Shown piece after piece: positions 19,244-29,502 of a stretch of 64,000 bases of DNA. The stretch covers positions 1 to 64,000 of the forward strand of contig JAABRU010000005.1 in the NCBI GenBank assembly GCA_011390755.1, given 5' to 3'. The notes below the pieces were generated by a model that saw only the letters and a list, made by a program, of their open reading frames with translations, was not told where the DNA came from and did no database searches. Position 1 is the stretch's first letter; every line of letters begins with the position of its first letter. Position numbers and translations under genes: made by a program. Origin of the DNA: Desulfobacteraceae bacterium. GTDB lineage: Bacteria; Desulfobacterota; Desulfobacteria; Desulfobacterales; Desulfococcaceae.

Positions 19244-20596
19244 ATGAGCGGCGAAAAACGCACCTATGTATCGGTGGAAGAGCGGGAACTGCAGCGGCTG
19301 AGAGAGCAGGAAAGCCGTCTGCGGACCGTAAACCGGGATCTTCCGGAGCGTCTCAATGCCATCCGGCAGCAGGCACAGCGGGAAATGCAGAACCGGCTTG
19401 CGCCTATGGAAGCCCGGCAGCAGCGCCAGGAAAAAATGGTCAAAGGACTGCAAAGCGACCTGTGCCGTCTGGAAAAAGACACGCAGCAGCGTCTGGCCCG
19501 TCAGCACCGGGAATTCACAGACAGTCTGCGGCAGCAGCGGGGAGAATACCTGCGCCTGTTTGAGCAGCAGGATCGCAAATTCACCGGTATGGTGGAAAAT
19601 GAGCGCAGGGAGCGTCAGGCCGCTGTGCGGGATTTGCAGAACCAGATAAACGTGATTGTGGCCGATGCAGACCGCAAACAGGCAGCGGCCGCCGCTTTTG
19701 TCTCCGATCTGTCAAAAATTATGCAGGAAACCGCAAATCTTCCCCATGACCGCTTTGCACCCGGTCACATGGAAAATATCCGCCGCCATGCCGAAGATGC
19801 AAATCGCAGTCTGAATGCGGGAATGCCCGAAGCCTGCCTCAGCACGGCCCAGAAAGCCTATTGGGATTTGGCGGATTTGCGGGTACTGGTATTGCAGAAG
19901 GAAAGGGAATTCATGTTTCTCCATCAGGCAGCAATGGAAGAAGCCCGTGCCATTCTCGAAGAGGCCCGCGCCAACCGTCAGTATCAGTTGGAAGTGGGGG
20001 AAGGCACGGAGCGGGATGTGTTTTCCCTGGAAGTGGATCACTGGACAGACGGGGATTTGTCCGCATATGAAAAGCAGATTGCGGACTTGGAAAATTACCT
20101 GCGGGAAGGGGAAAATAATTTAAGCACGGAGCAGGTGCGGGACATACTGGAACAACTGGAATCCTTAAAACCCCGGATGCCCGAAATTGTGGAACATGCC
20201 CGGCAGAATATCCTGGCCTCCCAGTTGCGGAGCAATATTGCGGAACTGGCTGTGGAATCCTTTCAGAGAGAAGGTTTTTCCGTGGATGATGCTGCCTATG
20301 AGGGCGATGACGAGCGCAATGCCTATGTGGTGAAAATGAAAAACCGGGCAGGCAGCGAGGTGGTCACGGTCATCAGCCCGGTGCAGGGCGAATTCGGCAA
20401 AAATACCGTGTCCGTCCATTCCTATGATGAACTGTTTACAGATGAAATCACCCTGCAGCAGCGGGCAAAGGAACTGGTGGGAATGCTGAACGAAGAAGGA
20501 CTGCAGGCAGGTCCGCCGGAATGCAGGGGCAGCGCAAAACCGGAATTCCGGGATATGGCAGCCGTGCGCACACGGAAAACCGGAGCATCCGCATGA
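19244..20596 (+). CDS. coiled-coil protein of AAA+ module
   Basis: 450 aa, Arg/Gln/Glu-rich heptads; ATGA overlap with the AAA+ gene (20593-20596). Confidence 0.7.
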   Translation: MSGEKRTYVSVEERELQRLREQESRLRTVNRDLPERLNAIRQQAQREMQNRLAPMEARQQRQEKMVKGLQSDLCRLEKDTQQRLARQHREFTDSLRQQRGEYLRLFEQQDRKFTGMVENERRERQAAVRDLQNQINVIVADADRKQAAAAAFVSDLSKIMQETANLPHDRFAPGHMENIRRHAEDANRSLNAGMPEACLSTAQKAYWDLADLRVLVLQKEREFMFLHQAAMEEARAILEEARANRQYQLEVGEGTERDVFSLEVDHWTDGDLSAYEKQIADLENYLREGENNLSTEQVRDILEQLESLKPRMPEIVEHARQNILASQLRSNIAELAVESFQREGFSVDDAAYEGDDERNAYVVKMKNRAGSEVVTVISPVQGEFGKNTVSVHSYDELFTDEITLQQRAKELVGMLNEEGLQAGPPECRGSAKPEFRDMAAVRTRKTGASA

Positions 20597-23157
20597 ATAT
20601 TCCCCGCATTTGTCATTCCGTCCGTGCCGACAGCGGAAGTCCTTTTATCATCTGGTACGGAAACGTCAATGACGAGTTCTGCGATGAAGACCTGATCTTC
20701 GGCAATATTGACTTTATGCTCTGGCGGTATTTTCAGCAGCAGGGATACCGGCGCATTGTGTTTTTCCAGGGTGCGGAAAAAATCTATTTCTTTGATGAAC
20801 AGTCCCGCAGCCTCTGTCTGCCGCAATCCGCAGCCCCGGCCCGGCAGACCCTTTCCCCGCTTTCCGGCATCCGCGGCGGGCCGTTGGGAAAACGGAATCT
20901 GCTGGGAAGACGGTCTTCGGCTCCGGCTTCTTCTGAAAACGGAAACAGAAATAATCCCCCGGAAAATCCTGTAAGCAGACCCCAGCGGAGCATGAGCGAT
21001 CTGTCCGCGTTGCAGATTATGGATCACATCATCCGGCGGGAAAACATTCCCACGGCTGTTATCTTCACCCATGCCGAAGACCTGCCGCATCTTCAGGGAG
21101 TCCGGGAATTGCAGAACCGCATGGTGCATTGGGCCAGAATGCCTTCCCGCAGCCCCGGCCGCTGTGTTTTTGTTTTCCAGTCCTGGGATCGGGAAAAACT
21201 GGAGCGGACCGTAGAGGGGAGCGGGCTGAGTGTGCTGTCCAATTTTCTTTCCGCGGGACAGGAGCGGGAAAGCAGTATCATCCGCATTGCCGGGCCGGAT
21301 CAGACCGAGATTCTGCACACCATCCATTATTACCGCATCTGCAAAGGACTGCGGGTGGACTGGAAACACCTGGAAAAAATCGCTGTCCGCTTATCCGCCG
21401 AAAACCTTCGCCTTTTCGAACTCCGAAGCAGGCTGGAGCAGTCAGAAGAACTCAGCACGGACACCCTGCGCGCATGGTTCCCGGCTTCCCGTATCTGTAA
21501 CGACAAACCTCCTTTGGAACGTCTGGACGAACTGGTCGGCCTTTCCGGAGTGAAAAATCAGATCCGCAGAAAAACCGCAAGAGCCGAGGTTTTTCGGGAA
21601 AATTCCTTCGGAACCCTTCACATGGCTTTTCTGGGCAATCCCGGAACCGGCAAAACCACTGTGGCCGAACTGGTGGGCGAGATTTACCGGGACATCGGGC
21701 TGCTTGCACGCGGCCATACGGTGACAGCCGAAAACCGGGAAGCTCTGGTGGCCGAATATGAGGGACAGAGCGCAGTAAAAACCAACGGCCTGATTGACCG
21801 GGCGCTGGACGGGGTGCTGTTCATTGACGAGGCCCATAACCTCATCCGGGAAGAAGGCAGCGATCCTTTCGGAACCGAGGCCGTCCGCACCCTGGTGGCC
21901 CGGATGGAAAGGGAGCGGAACCGGCTTTGTGTCATCCTTGCCGGGTATCCCGAACCCATCCGGCGGTTGATAGCCTCTGATCCGGGACTCCGAAGCCGCA
22001 TCAAAGATGAAATCCTGTTTGAAGACTACAGCCCGGAGGAACTCATGGAAATTTTCCAACGCATGGCCCAATCCCGCACATCAGAAGAAATTCCGTCCCC
22101 GCTTCCGGAAACCTGTGAAGCGGTTTCCGCTGTGATACAGCGGATATATGAAGCACGGAATCCGGCAGACTGGGCAAATGCACGGGAAATCAGAAATCTG
22201 TATGAGGACATGCTGGACTCCTATGCGGTCCGTGTCCACCGGAACCGTGAACAACCGCTCCCGCACGCTCGCGGCTCAGACAATCTGCTCGCAGAGGATA
22301 TTCCCGAAAAATACCGGCCTGTCCCGCCGTCAGGAACCGAAGAAACCGAAACCCTTCTCCGGGAAATCGAATCCATGACCGGGCTGAGGGCAGTGAAAGA
22401 TTTTATCCGGCGCCAGGTGGCATATATCAAAGGCATGGAGCAGCGCAGAAAATTCGGTCTTCCTGTATCTGAAAACCGTTCTCTGCACATGGTCTTCACC
22501 GGAAACCCCGGAACCGGCAAAACCACCATAGCCCGGCAGATGGGGCGCATCTTCCAATCTTTGGGAATTCTTCGCAGAGGTCATTGCATTGAAACCGACC
22601 GGGCCGGGCTGGTGGCCGGTTATATCGGGCAGACCGCCCCAAAAACCGAAGCCAAAGTCATGGAAGCTCTGGACGGTGTTATCTTCATTGATGAAGCCTA
22701 TACCCTGAGCCGGGGCAGTAACGATAATCAGCGTGATTTCGGACAGGAGGCCATTGACCAGTTGCTGAAAATGATGGAGGATTTCCGGGGACGGCTGGTG
22801 GTCATAGCCGCAGGTTATCCGCTTGAAATGCAGCAATTTATTGACAGCAACCCCGGATTTCGCTCCCGTTTTACCCAGTATGTGGATTTTGAAGATTACT
22901 CCCCGCAAGAACTGGTGGAAATTTTCAGATATTTCTGTTATTCTTCTGCGTACCGCATGACTTCTGAAGCTGAAAAGCATCTCCGCTCCTATGCGGAAAG
23001 AATCTTTGCCGCAAAAACAAAAGGATTCGGAAACGGCCGGGAAATGCGAAACCTGTTCGAGCGGGCCGAAGAATCCCTGAACCTGCGGATTTCAGAGATT
23101 GCGGAACCTTCGGAAGATGATCTTTGCACATTTCAGCCGGAGGATTTTGCTGTGTGA
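20593..23157 (+). CDS. tandem CbbX/SpoVK-like AAA+ ATPase
   Basis: Two Walker A motifs [18 protein letters not shown] and [18 protein letters not shown]; two Walker [15 protein letters not shown] and [14 protein letters not shown]; start at MNIPRICHS. Confidence 0.92.
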   Translation: MNIPRICHSVRADSGSPFIIWYGNVNDEFCDEDLIFGNIDFMLWRYFQQQGYRRIVFFQGAEKIYFFDEQSRSLCLPQSAAPARQTLSPLSGIRGGPLGKRNLLGRRSSAPASSENGNRNNPPENPVSRPQRSMSDLSALQIMDHIIRRENIPTAVIFTHAEDLPHLQGVRELQNRMVHWARMPSRSPGRCVFVFQSWDREKLERTVEGSGLSVLSNFLSAGQERESSIIRIAGPDQTEILHTIHYYRICKGLRVDWKHLEKIAVRLSAENLRLFELRSRLEQSEELSTDTLRAWFPASRICNDKPPLERLDELVGLSGVKNQIRRKTARAEVFRENSFGTLHMAFLGNPGTGKTTVAELVGEIYRDIGLLARGHTVTAENREALVAEYEGQSAVKTNGLIDRALDGVLFIDEAHNLIREEGSDPFGTEAVRTLVARMERERNRLCVILAGYPEPIRRLIASDPGLRSRIKDEILFEDYSPEELMEIFQRMAQSRTSEEIPSPLPETCEAVSAVIQRIYEARNPADWANAREIRNLYEDMLDSYAVRVHRNREQPLPHARGSDNLLAEDIPEKYRPVPPSGTEETETLLREIESMTGLRAVKDFIRRQVAYIKGMEQRRKFGLPVSENRSLHMVFTGNPGTGKTTIARQMGRIFQSLGILRRGHCIETDRAGLVAGYIGQTAPKTEAKVMEALDGVIFIDEAYTLSRGSNDNQRDFGQEAIDQLLKMMEDFRGRLVVIAAGYPLEMQQFIDSNPGFRSRFTQYVDFEDYSPQELVEIFRYFCYSSAYRMTSEAEKHLRSYAERIFAAKTKGFGNGREMRNLFERAEESLNLRISEIAEPSEDDLCTFQPEDFAV

Positions 23158-23277
23158 ACACGATTATACAGGATTGTTTTTATCCTGTGAATCCCGATAA
23201 TCCCCCATAATCACAGTTCGGACAAAATGACCTTTGCACATTTCATCCAAAGGATTTATTGTAAAGGAGGAGATATA

Positions 23278-24210
23278 TTGGAATACGACAACCCGTGGAA
23301 AGAGGCACTGGAACTGTACTTTGAGGCTTTTATGAAGTTCTTTTTTCCCAATATCCATGCGGAGATTGACTGGTCAAAGGGATACGAGTTTCTGGACAAG
23401 GAACTGGAAAAAATTGTCCGGGATGCGGAACTTGGACGCCGTTATGCGGACAAACTGGTCAAGGTGTTTCTGCAAAACGGAAGGGAAACATGGCTGCTCA
23501 TTCATATTGAGATTCAGGGGAACAGGGACACCGGTTTTGAAAAACGGATGTTTGTGTACAATTACCGCATCCTTGACCGTTATGATGTGGAGGTGGTCAG
23601 TCTTGCGGTGCTGACCGATGACAATGACCGATGGCGTTCCTGCGAATACCGCAGCGGGCGATGGGGATGCGAGCATATTTTCCGCTTTCCGGTCATCAAA
23701 CTGAGGGATTACGGAAAAAACTGGGAAAAACTGGAGAGGGAAAGCAATCCCTTTTCTTTGGTGGTCATGGCCCATCTCAAATCCCGGAGTGTCAAAGACG
23801 GGCAGGAACGGAAACGCTGGAAACTTCACCTGATGCGCCTGCTGTTTGAGCGGGGATACAGCCGTCAGGATATTCTGGAATTATTCCGTTTCATTGACTG
23901 GCTGATTGAACTGCCGGAAGACATTGAAAAGCAGTTCCAGGATGAACTCACAGAAATTACGGAGGAAAAGAAAATGCCGTATATGACAAGTATTGAAAGA
24001 CTGGCAAGACTTGAAAATTCAAGAGAAATGCTCTTGGATGCTGTTTTAACACGATTTAACTCAATCCCAGAGGATGTGTCTGCCGCAGTGAACAGCATAA
24101 AAGCGGGAGATACGCTGAAATCCCTGTTCCGTCAGGCTATTTTGTGTAAAAGTCTGGATGATTTCAGAAAAACCCTGCTTCTGGTAAAAGACGGGCAGTA
24201 TAACGCATAA
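23278..24210 (+). CDS. Rpn family recombination-promoting nuclease / PD-(D/E)XK transposase-like protein
   Basis: Likely TTG start after ggaggagata; ADKLVKVFLQNGRETWLLIHIEIQGNRDTGFEKRMFVYNYRILDRY. Confidence 0.8.
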   Translation: MEYDNPWKEALELYFEAFMKFFFPNIHAEIDWSKGYEFLDKELEKIVRDAELGRRYADKLVKVFLQNGRETWLLIHIEIQGNRDTGFEKRMFVYNYRILDRYDVEVVSLAVLTDDNDRWRSCEYRSGRWGCEHIFRFPVIKLRDYGKNWEKLERESNPFSLVVMAHLKSRSVKDGQERKRWKLHLMRLLFERGYSRQDILELFRFIDWLIELPEDIEKQFQDELTEITEEKKMPYMTSIERLARLENSREMLLDAVLTRFNSIPEDVSAAVNSIKAGDTLKSLFRQAILCKSLDDFRKTLLLVKDGQYNA

Positions 24211-24266
24211 TTCAGTCTGAACCGGGATTCTTAGGATGAAGGGATTTACAGGATTTATAAAAATCG

Positions 24267-24293
24267 GAGTGCCAAACTGAAAGTTTGGCACTC
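24267..24293. terminator. perfect hairpin gagtgccaaact-gaa-agtttggcactc followed by gggtttt
   Basis: 12-bp perfect stem downstream of the Rpn gene; related stem at 59885-59905. Confidence 0.7.
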
Positions 24294-24339
24294 GGGTTTT
24301 ATAATTTCTATACAATAAAAAAACAATGGAGGGTTTGTC

Positions 24340-24588
24340 ATGTCAAATCATGGTGGAAGTTATATGCTGAATGCGGTTCTTGAATTACTGGAGGAAAATG
24401 ATATTTTTAAAATGATCGGCAAAGCCAAAACCCTGGAACTGATAAAAGGGATCATAAAAATATCCCACAGGGAAGACTGTAATACCGGTGAAATACTGGA
24501 AGACATAGGGGAACGGCTTGGGATATGTTATTACTGCCTGAATTATGCTGAGAATCTTGAGTATGGCTTATGCCCTGAATGTCAGTAA
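24340..24588 (+). CDS. small hypothetical protein with C-terminal zinc-ribbon-like motif
   Basis: 82 aa; CYYCLNYAENLEYGLCPEC. Confidence 0.5.
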   Translation: MSNHGGSYMLNAVLELLEENDIFKMIGKAKTLELIKGIIKISHREDCNTGEILEDIGERLGICYYCLNYAENLEYGLCPECQ

Positions 24589-24765
24589 TCCGTAGGGTGG
24601 GCACATGCTTTTCCGTGCCCACCGATATGCTGAATATGATTCCGGATTTTTGAAAATATCAATTATCCTGCCAATCCTTTCATCCGGAGAATCCCGGTTC
24701 AGACATACAGGAATCCGGAAATCGTCTGAACCGCAGATTTACGCAGATTATCAAATCTGCCTATA

Positions 24766-24993
24766 CTTTTGCAATTTTTACAGCAAACCGTGAAATACAC
24801 GAATGACACGAATGACACGAATGACACGAATGACACGAATGACACGAATGACACGAATGACACGAATGACATGAATGACACGAAAAATATATTTATAAAA
24901 AAAATATGATAAAAAACTGATTTTTAATTTTCTGTATCATTCGTGTAATTCGTGGCTAAAATAAAAATCAGATAGTTATAAAAAATGCGAAAC
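24766..24993. repeat. dispersed intergenic repeat (copy with 9-bp expansion), inverted relative to 59685-59843
   Basis: tacttttgcaatttttacag..gtgaaatacacgaatgac...tgtatcattcgtgtaattcgtggctaaaataaaaatcagatagttataaaaaatgcgaaac. Confidence 0.9.
24797..24884. repeat. 9-bp tandem repeat (acacgaatg), ~10 copies
   Basis: Direct reading. Confidence 0.97.
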
Positions 24994-25061
24994 TATAGAA
25001 ATCTGTGTAATCTGCGGAATCTGCGGAATCTGCGGTTCGGACAATCTCTGAACACGATTAT

Positions 25062-25152
25062 ACAGGATTATGCAGAATGGGCAGGATTTTTTTAAATAAC
25101 TACAAGGATTTCAAATAAGAAAGGATTGCCGGTTGCCTGAACTCTGAAATCC
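25062..25152 (+). repeat. 91-bp dispersed direct repeat, copy 2
   Basis: See 18826-18916. Confidence 0.85.
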
Positions 25153-25381
25153 TTTATTAAAAAAATCCTTGCAGTTTAATCTCGTTCTTTCACCGGCGAT
25201 TTGCTTCCCGGAAAATCTGGAAAGGAGTTGAAAAGATGATGATTGCAGGTGAATATGCAGTGGTATCCGAAGATGGAAAATCTTTGCTGCTGCCAGCCGA
25301 AGTTCACTCATGTCTGAAAGGCATAGACCGTTTACAATCTTATGCTGAACTTACGTTGTTTTAAACAGGAAATTCAGAAAA

Positions 25382-25741
25382 ATGAACATTGTGCAATTGG
25401 AGTTTCCTTTGTCAAAAGCGGAATATCTTCTGAACTTCACAACTGAATCCGGCAAAGGCGGTGACAAAAGGATATTCTGGCGCAGTGTGATGGGATTCAG
25501 TTCTTCGGAAGATCTTCGGACTGAATTTCTGAAGAAAGTATCGCCTGACATGCTGGATTATCAGAAACAAAATGATTACGGTAAAATATATCAGGCGGTC
25601 ATAAATATGGCGGGGCAGTCCGGTGTGATATGCAAAATCCGCTCGGTCTGGATAGTCCCTTTCGGACAGGACACAGCCAGATTCGTAACTGCCTTTCCGG
25701 AGAAAAGAGGTGGAATATGTTCCGACTGTTCGATTCTGTGA
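25382..25741 (+). CDS. DUF6883-like protein (putative toxin)
   Basis: AEYLLNFTTESGKGGDKRIFWRSVMGF...RSVWIVPFGQDTARFVTAFP. Confidence 0.65.
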   Translation: MNIVQLEFPLSKAEYLLNFTTESGKGGDKRIFWRSVMGFSSSEDLRTEFLKKVSPDMLDYQKQNDYGKIYQAVINMAGQSGVICKIRSVWIVPFGQDTARFVTAFPEKRGGICSDCSIL

Positions 25742-26121
25742 TATTGAAGGAATCTTTGAGGATTTCAGAAGATACAAGTTTTTTGCCAGGTACTCCCGGA
25801 ACCATTGTCGAGATATTGGGAAACGGTGAGGCATTCATGGTGGAACTGTTCGGTAATTGGGCAGTCTGTGACGAAAGCGGCAATCTGACAGACGCTGACC
25901 CGGATACGCCGGGAGCTTTCCGTGAAACTGCCGGAGTGGAGACAGTTCTTTCCCACCAGATACAACCGGCAGTTTACACAGAACAGATTCGTATGAAACT
26001 GCTCAGGATTATAAATCTCTTATCCGAGCAGCATTTGGAAGAAATCAGCGATTTTGCCGAATTTCTGTATCATAAACAGCATCAGGCTCCGGGTATTGCC
26101 TGTCAGCAGTTTCATGAATAA
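25717..26121 (+). CDS. DUF4926-like protein with C-terminal DUF2281-like segment (putative antitoxin/immunity)
   Basis: MFRLFDSVILKESLRI...GTPGTIVEILGNGEAFMVELF; C-terminal LLSEQHLEEISDFAEFLYHK; 25-bp overlap with upstream ORF. Confidence 0.6.
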   Translation: MFRLFDSVILKESLRISEDTSFLPGTPGTIVEILGNGEAFMVELFGNWAVCDESGNLTDADPDTPGAFRETAGVETVLSHQIQPAVYTEQIRMKLLRIINLLSEQHLEEISDFAEFLYHKQHQAPGIACQQFHE

Positions 26122-26223
26122 GGGCCTGATAAATCAATCTTCTGTAAATCCGGAGAATCCCCATAATCCCGGTTCAGGATAAAAACGGATTACATAATCA
26201 AAAATACCGGAAAAGGAAACTCA

Positions 26224-27831
26224 ATGACATTCAAAATCGGCATGGACTTCGGCACCACCAACTCCACCGTGTCTTATATCAATGCTTCGGGCCGTCCCGA
26301 AGCCTTCCGCTTTCCCGGTCCCGAAGGAAATGAATACATCCCCAGTTGCGCGGCCTATGAAGCGGACGGAAATATTCACATCGGCAGGGCTGCACTGGAT
26401 TTTGCCGGTGATTCGGAAGTCCTCTTTTGCAGCAATCTCAAGATGATTCTCCCCCTGAAAAAAAGTGAACAGTCCGCATACGGCTGGCCTGGCAAAAAAT
26501 CCCCGGAAGAGGTGATTGCGGATTATCTCCGCCATCTTCTCAGCCTGCCGGACGGGGAAAGCGGCAGTTTCATCAGCCAGAAAGGGGAAATCAGCGGCCT
26601 GGTTCTCAGTGTTCCCCATGTCTGGGCCAAAGGCATGGATCATGCCGGACGCAGCCGTTTGCAGGATATTGTGCAGGAAAAACTGAAACGTCCCCTGATC
26701 CGGCTTATCAGTGAACCGGTGGCTGCGGCCGCATACTACGCGTGGCAGTATCAGAAGGAAAATCCCCGGCCTTTCTGCGGAAACCTGCTGATCTGCGACA
26801 TGGGCGGCGGAACCTTTGACGTGACCCTGTGCCGGGTGGAACCGGGAAAGGTGGAGGAACTCTACAATGACGGCAACGGGCGTTCTGCCATGGGCAGGGC
26901 CGGTGTGCGGTTTGACCGCCGCCTGATCTGGGAAAAACTGCGGGAAAAAGCGGAAAATATTGCCGAAGACAGCCCGGAATATTATGAAATCTACAATAAG
27001 CTCCAGGATTACAAAGCCAATCATCATCCCAAAATCACCCAAAGCATTATCAATGCTGTGGAGGAACCGGATCTCCGGGAAAAGCCCATCCTGAGAGCCG
27101 GGAAGTACACCTTTCATTATCAGGATATAAAAACCGCATTTCAGGACATTGACATAGGTATTACGGATGTCATGCAGCGGTTCCGGAAAACAGTGGATGA
27201 AAAAGGTTTTCCCATAGATGCGGTTTTTTTCTGCGGCGGGTTTGCCCAGTTTTATCCGGTGCGGCAGAGCATCTGCAAATCTTTGGGAATGAAAAACGGT
27301 GACACCCGCCTGATCCGGGATGAAAAAAAGGAAATTTCCCGCTTTGCCATTTCCTACGGTGCGGCTTTGGTGGCCAATGATCTTATCTCCGTGGAAGAAA
27401 GATACGAACACAGTATCGGCATTGAAGGATATACCCTGTGCAGTACGGGAACATCCGGGGAATTTATGCGGAAGGAATGCAGAATTCCCATTATCATCGG
27501 CGGAAAAACACTGTCCGAATATGAAAAAGTCCGCTTTGCCGAATACGAAGTCCGGGCGCATAATGAAAGCCCGGATGTCATCATCTATGCGGACCCGGAA
27601 TCCAAGAACCGGATTGTAAAGGAAAAACTTCCGGAATCCCTGAACATCCGCCTGCCCAATGCGGCCTTTCCGGGCAATCGCTGGAAAGTGGGAATGCGTA
27701 TCAACAAATCCAAAGTGGTCTATCTGGTCCTTGAAGATACGCAGGGAAACCGGGCCGAATACGAACTCGGAGACATTATCCGGAAAATCTTCGGCGGTCT
27801 GGAAATCATCACCGGAAAGGAAAACGCATGA
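26224..27831 (+). CDS. Hsp70/DnaK-like protein, divergent
   Basis: GMDFGTTNSTVSYI, ISEPVAAAAYYAW, CDMGGGTFDVTL, FFCGGFAQFYPVRQ. Confidence 0.9.
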   Translation: MTFKIGMDFGTTNSTVSYINASGRPEAFRFPGPEGNEYIPSCAAYEADGNIHIGRAALDFAGDSEVLFCSNLKMILPLKKSEQSAYGWPGKKSPEEVIADYLRHLLSLPDGESGSFISQKGEISGLVLSVPHVWAKGMDHAGRSRLQDIVQEKLKRPLIRLISEPVAAAAYYAWQYQKENPRPFCGNLLICDMGGGTFDVTLCRVEPGKVEELYNDGNGRSAMGRAGVRFDRRLIWEKLREKAENIAEDSPEYYEIYNKLQDYKANHHPKITQSIINAVEEPDLREKPILRAGKYTFHYQDIKTAFQDIDIGITDVMQRFRKTVDEKGFPIDAVFFCGGFAQFYPVRQSICKSLGMKNGDTRLIRDEKKEISRFAISYGAALVANDLISVEERYEHSIGIEGYTLCSTGTSGEFMRKECRIPIIIGGKTLSEYEKVRFAEYEVRAHNESPDVIIYADPESKNRIVKEKLPESLNIRLPNAAFPGNRWKVGMRINKSKVVYLVLEDTQGNRAEYELGDIIRKIFGGLEIITGKENA

Positions 27832-28868
27832 CAGAGAAAATTTTCCGGCAGATAAAAAATAACCTCTCCGATCTGGAAAATCAGGAAAACGGAGATGAGT
27901 TTGACAGGGTTTCCCTTGTTTTTTCCCTTTTACAGAATTCCCTGATCCTGCTGCATGAAATGTACGGCCCGGATGATCTGGAAAAATGGAAAAAACAGGA
28001 AGACCCGGTATCGGACCGTTTCCGTTCCAGACTGAAAAATATAATGGAATATCAGCGGGATTATCTTCAATCCCTTCCTCTTTCCCCGGATGAGGATATG
28101 ATTTCCCGTAAAATTGCGGCCTGTCAGGCAGAAATGAAGTCCCTGCTGGAACAGGAAAATTCCGTCCTGATGCAATCCCAACATCTGTTTTCCAAAGAAA
28201 AGGAAGTGCTGGAACAAAAACAGAAACTTGCAGAACTTTTCCGCAGAAAAACAGATTTGGAACAGGCCGAAAAAGAACTTTCCGGATATGATCTGAAAAA
28301 ACTGGAAAAAGAAATTGCGGAAGGGGAAGAAACCAGGAACCGGTTTCAGGAAGAATACGCCCCGCTGCTCCACAAAAAACAGGTTTTGGAAAAAGAAGTC
28401 GGCGAGTTGGATGAAAATCTGCGGAATGTGAAAGAGGCAATGGACGGTCTGGAACAGGCTTACGGAGAAGATGCCCGGCAGATATCTGAAAATCTTCCCT
28501 TATGGGTGAAAAAACTCCGGCGCAGAATCCGGGATCGGGAAGAAAAAGATGAAAAATATCTCCGGGATTTGGAACTGGAGACCGCGGAACTGAAAGAAAC
28601 AGAAGCCCGTTTACAGACGCATCTCCGGCAGATCAGTGAAATCGCTGAATCCCATGCCCGTTATCAGGAAATACTGCAACTGCATTTTGCATCTGATAAA
28701 CAGTTGGGGAAAAATCTGTCATCCTCCCTCGGTCAGATGCAGGGAGAAACAGAAAAACTCACAGGGGAAATTGAGGATAATCTGAAAAGATATGATAAGA
28801 TGCTCCGTCAAATACGGCAGAAAGCAGAGGAAGTCAGGGCGGAAATTCTTCCGTTGGGATCGAACTGA
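27828..28868 (+). CDS. coiled-coil protein translationally coupled to the Hsp70-like gene
   Basis: 346 aa, extended heptads; ATGA overlap (27828-27831); FDRVSLVFSLLQNSLILLHEMYGPDDLEKWKKQ. Confidence 0.7.
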   Translation: MTEKIFRQIKNNLSDLENQENGDEFDRVSLVFSLLQNSLILLHEMYGPDDLEKWKKQEDPVSDRFRSRLKNIMEYQRDYLQSLPLSPDEDMISRKIAACQAEMKSLLEQENSVLMQSQHLFSKEKEVLEQKQKLAELFRRKTDLEQAEKELSGYDLKKLEKEIAEGEETRNRFQEEYAPLLHKKQVLEKEVGELDENLRNVKEAMDGLEQAYGEDARQISENLPLWVKKLRRRIRDREEKDEKYLRDLELETAELKETEARLQTHLRQISEIAESHARYQEILQLHFASDKQLGKNLSSSLGQMQGETEKLTGEIEDNLKRYDKMLRQIRQKAEEVRAEILPLGSN

Positions 28869-29502
28869 TAAATTTTCCCCGCTGCCACTGCGACAAAGAT
28901 TCCGCACCGGGAATACCGGCCAGAAACACCTCATTTTCCAGTAAATGCAGTTCTGCATTCCGTCCCGGTCTTCCGTAATATTTTTCTGCTGCCCCTTTGT
29001 AGCGTTCTGTCAGTTCATGTACCTTCTGATTGGACGCCCCCCGGAGACTCTGCCCGTCATCCAGTTCCCGGATATAAGGCCCGTCAATGAGCAGATCCGT
29101 CTGATCCAGCAGATTGCGTACATCTTCCTTTCCTGCACGGATTTTTTCCTGAAGTTCCGCCAGGGTAAAACCGGTATAAACAATCACTCCCATATCCCGT
29201 GTTTTCCGAATCCGGTCAAGCAGTCGGGCCAGATTCCGGGCCTGCAGAAAAGGTTCCCCGCCGCTGACGGTAATGCCTTCAGCTTCCCTTACCGAAAGCA
29301 CCTGTTCTGCCAGCATTTCAATATCCGTTACAGTTCCGCGGTCCAATGCCTGTGCATCCGGTGTCATACAACCAGGACAGTTCCTCAGGCAGCCCTGCAC
29401 CCATAAGGCAAAGCGGAGATACGGGCCGAGTGCGCGGGTGCGGGGGAGAAAGGCATATATTTGAAGACTGACAGATTCTGAGACAATGCATTTAGGATTC
29501 AT
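28834..29502 (-). CDS. radical SAM activase-like protein (NrdG/anaerobic RNR-activase type 4Fe-4S)
   Basis: FALWVQGCLRNCPGCMTPDAQ (CxxxCxxC), ITVSGGEPFLQARNLARLL; tail-to-tail 35-bp overlap with the coiled-coil gene. Confidence 0.85.
   Translation of the reverse strand: MNPKCIVSESVSLQIYAFLPRTRALGPYLRFALWVQGCLRNCPGCMTPDAQALDRGTVTDIEMLAEQVLSVREAEGITVSGGEPFLQARNLARLLDRIRKTRDMGVIVYTGFTLAELQEKIRAGKEDVRNLLDQTDLLIDGPYIRELDDGQSLRGASNQKVHELTERYKGAAEKYYGRPGRNAELHLLENEVFLAGIPGAESLSQWQRGKFISSIPTEEFPP

Noticed and set aside
26221-28440. 739-aa minus-strand ORF
   Set aside because: Antisense to the Hsp70-like and coiled-coil genes, which have clear motifs; Phe/His/Pro-rich shadow ORF with no recognisable domain.
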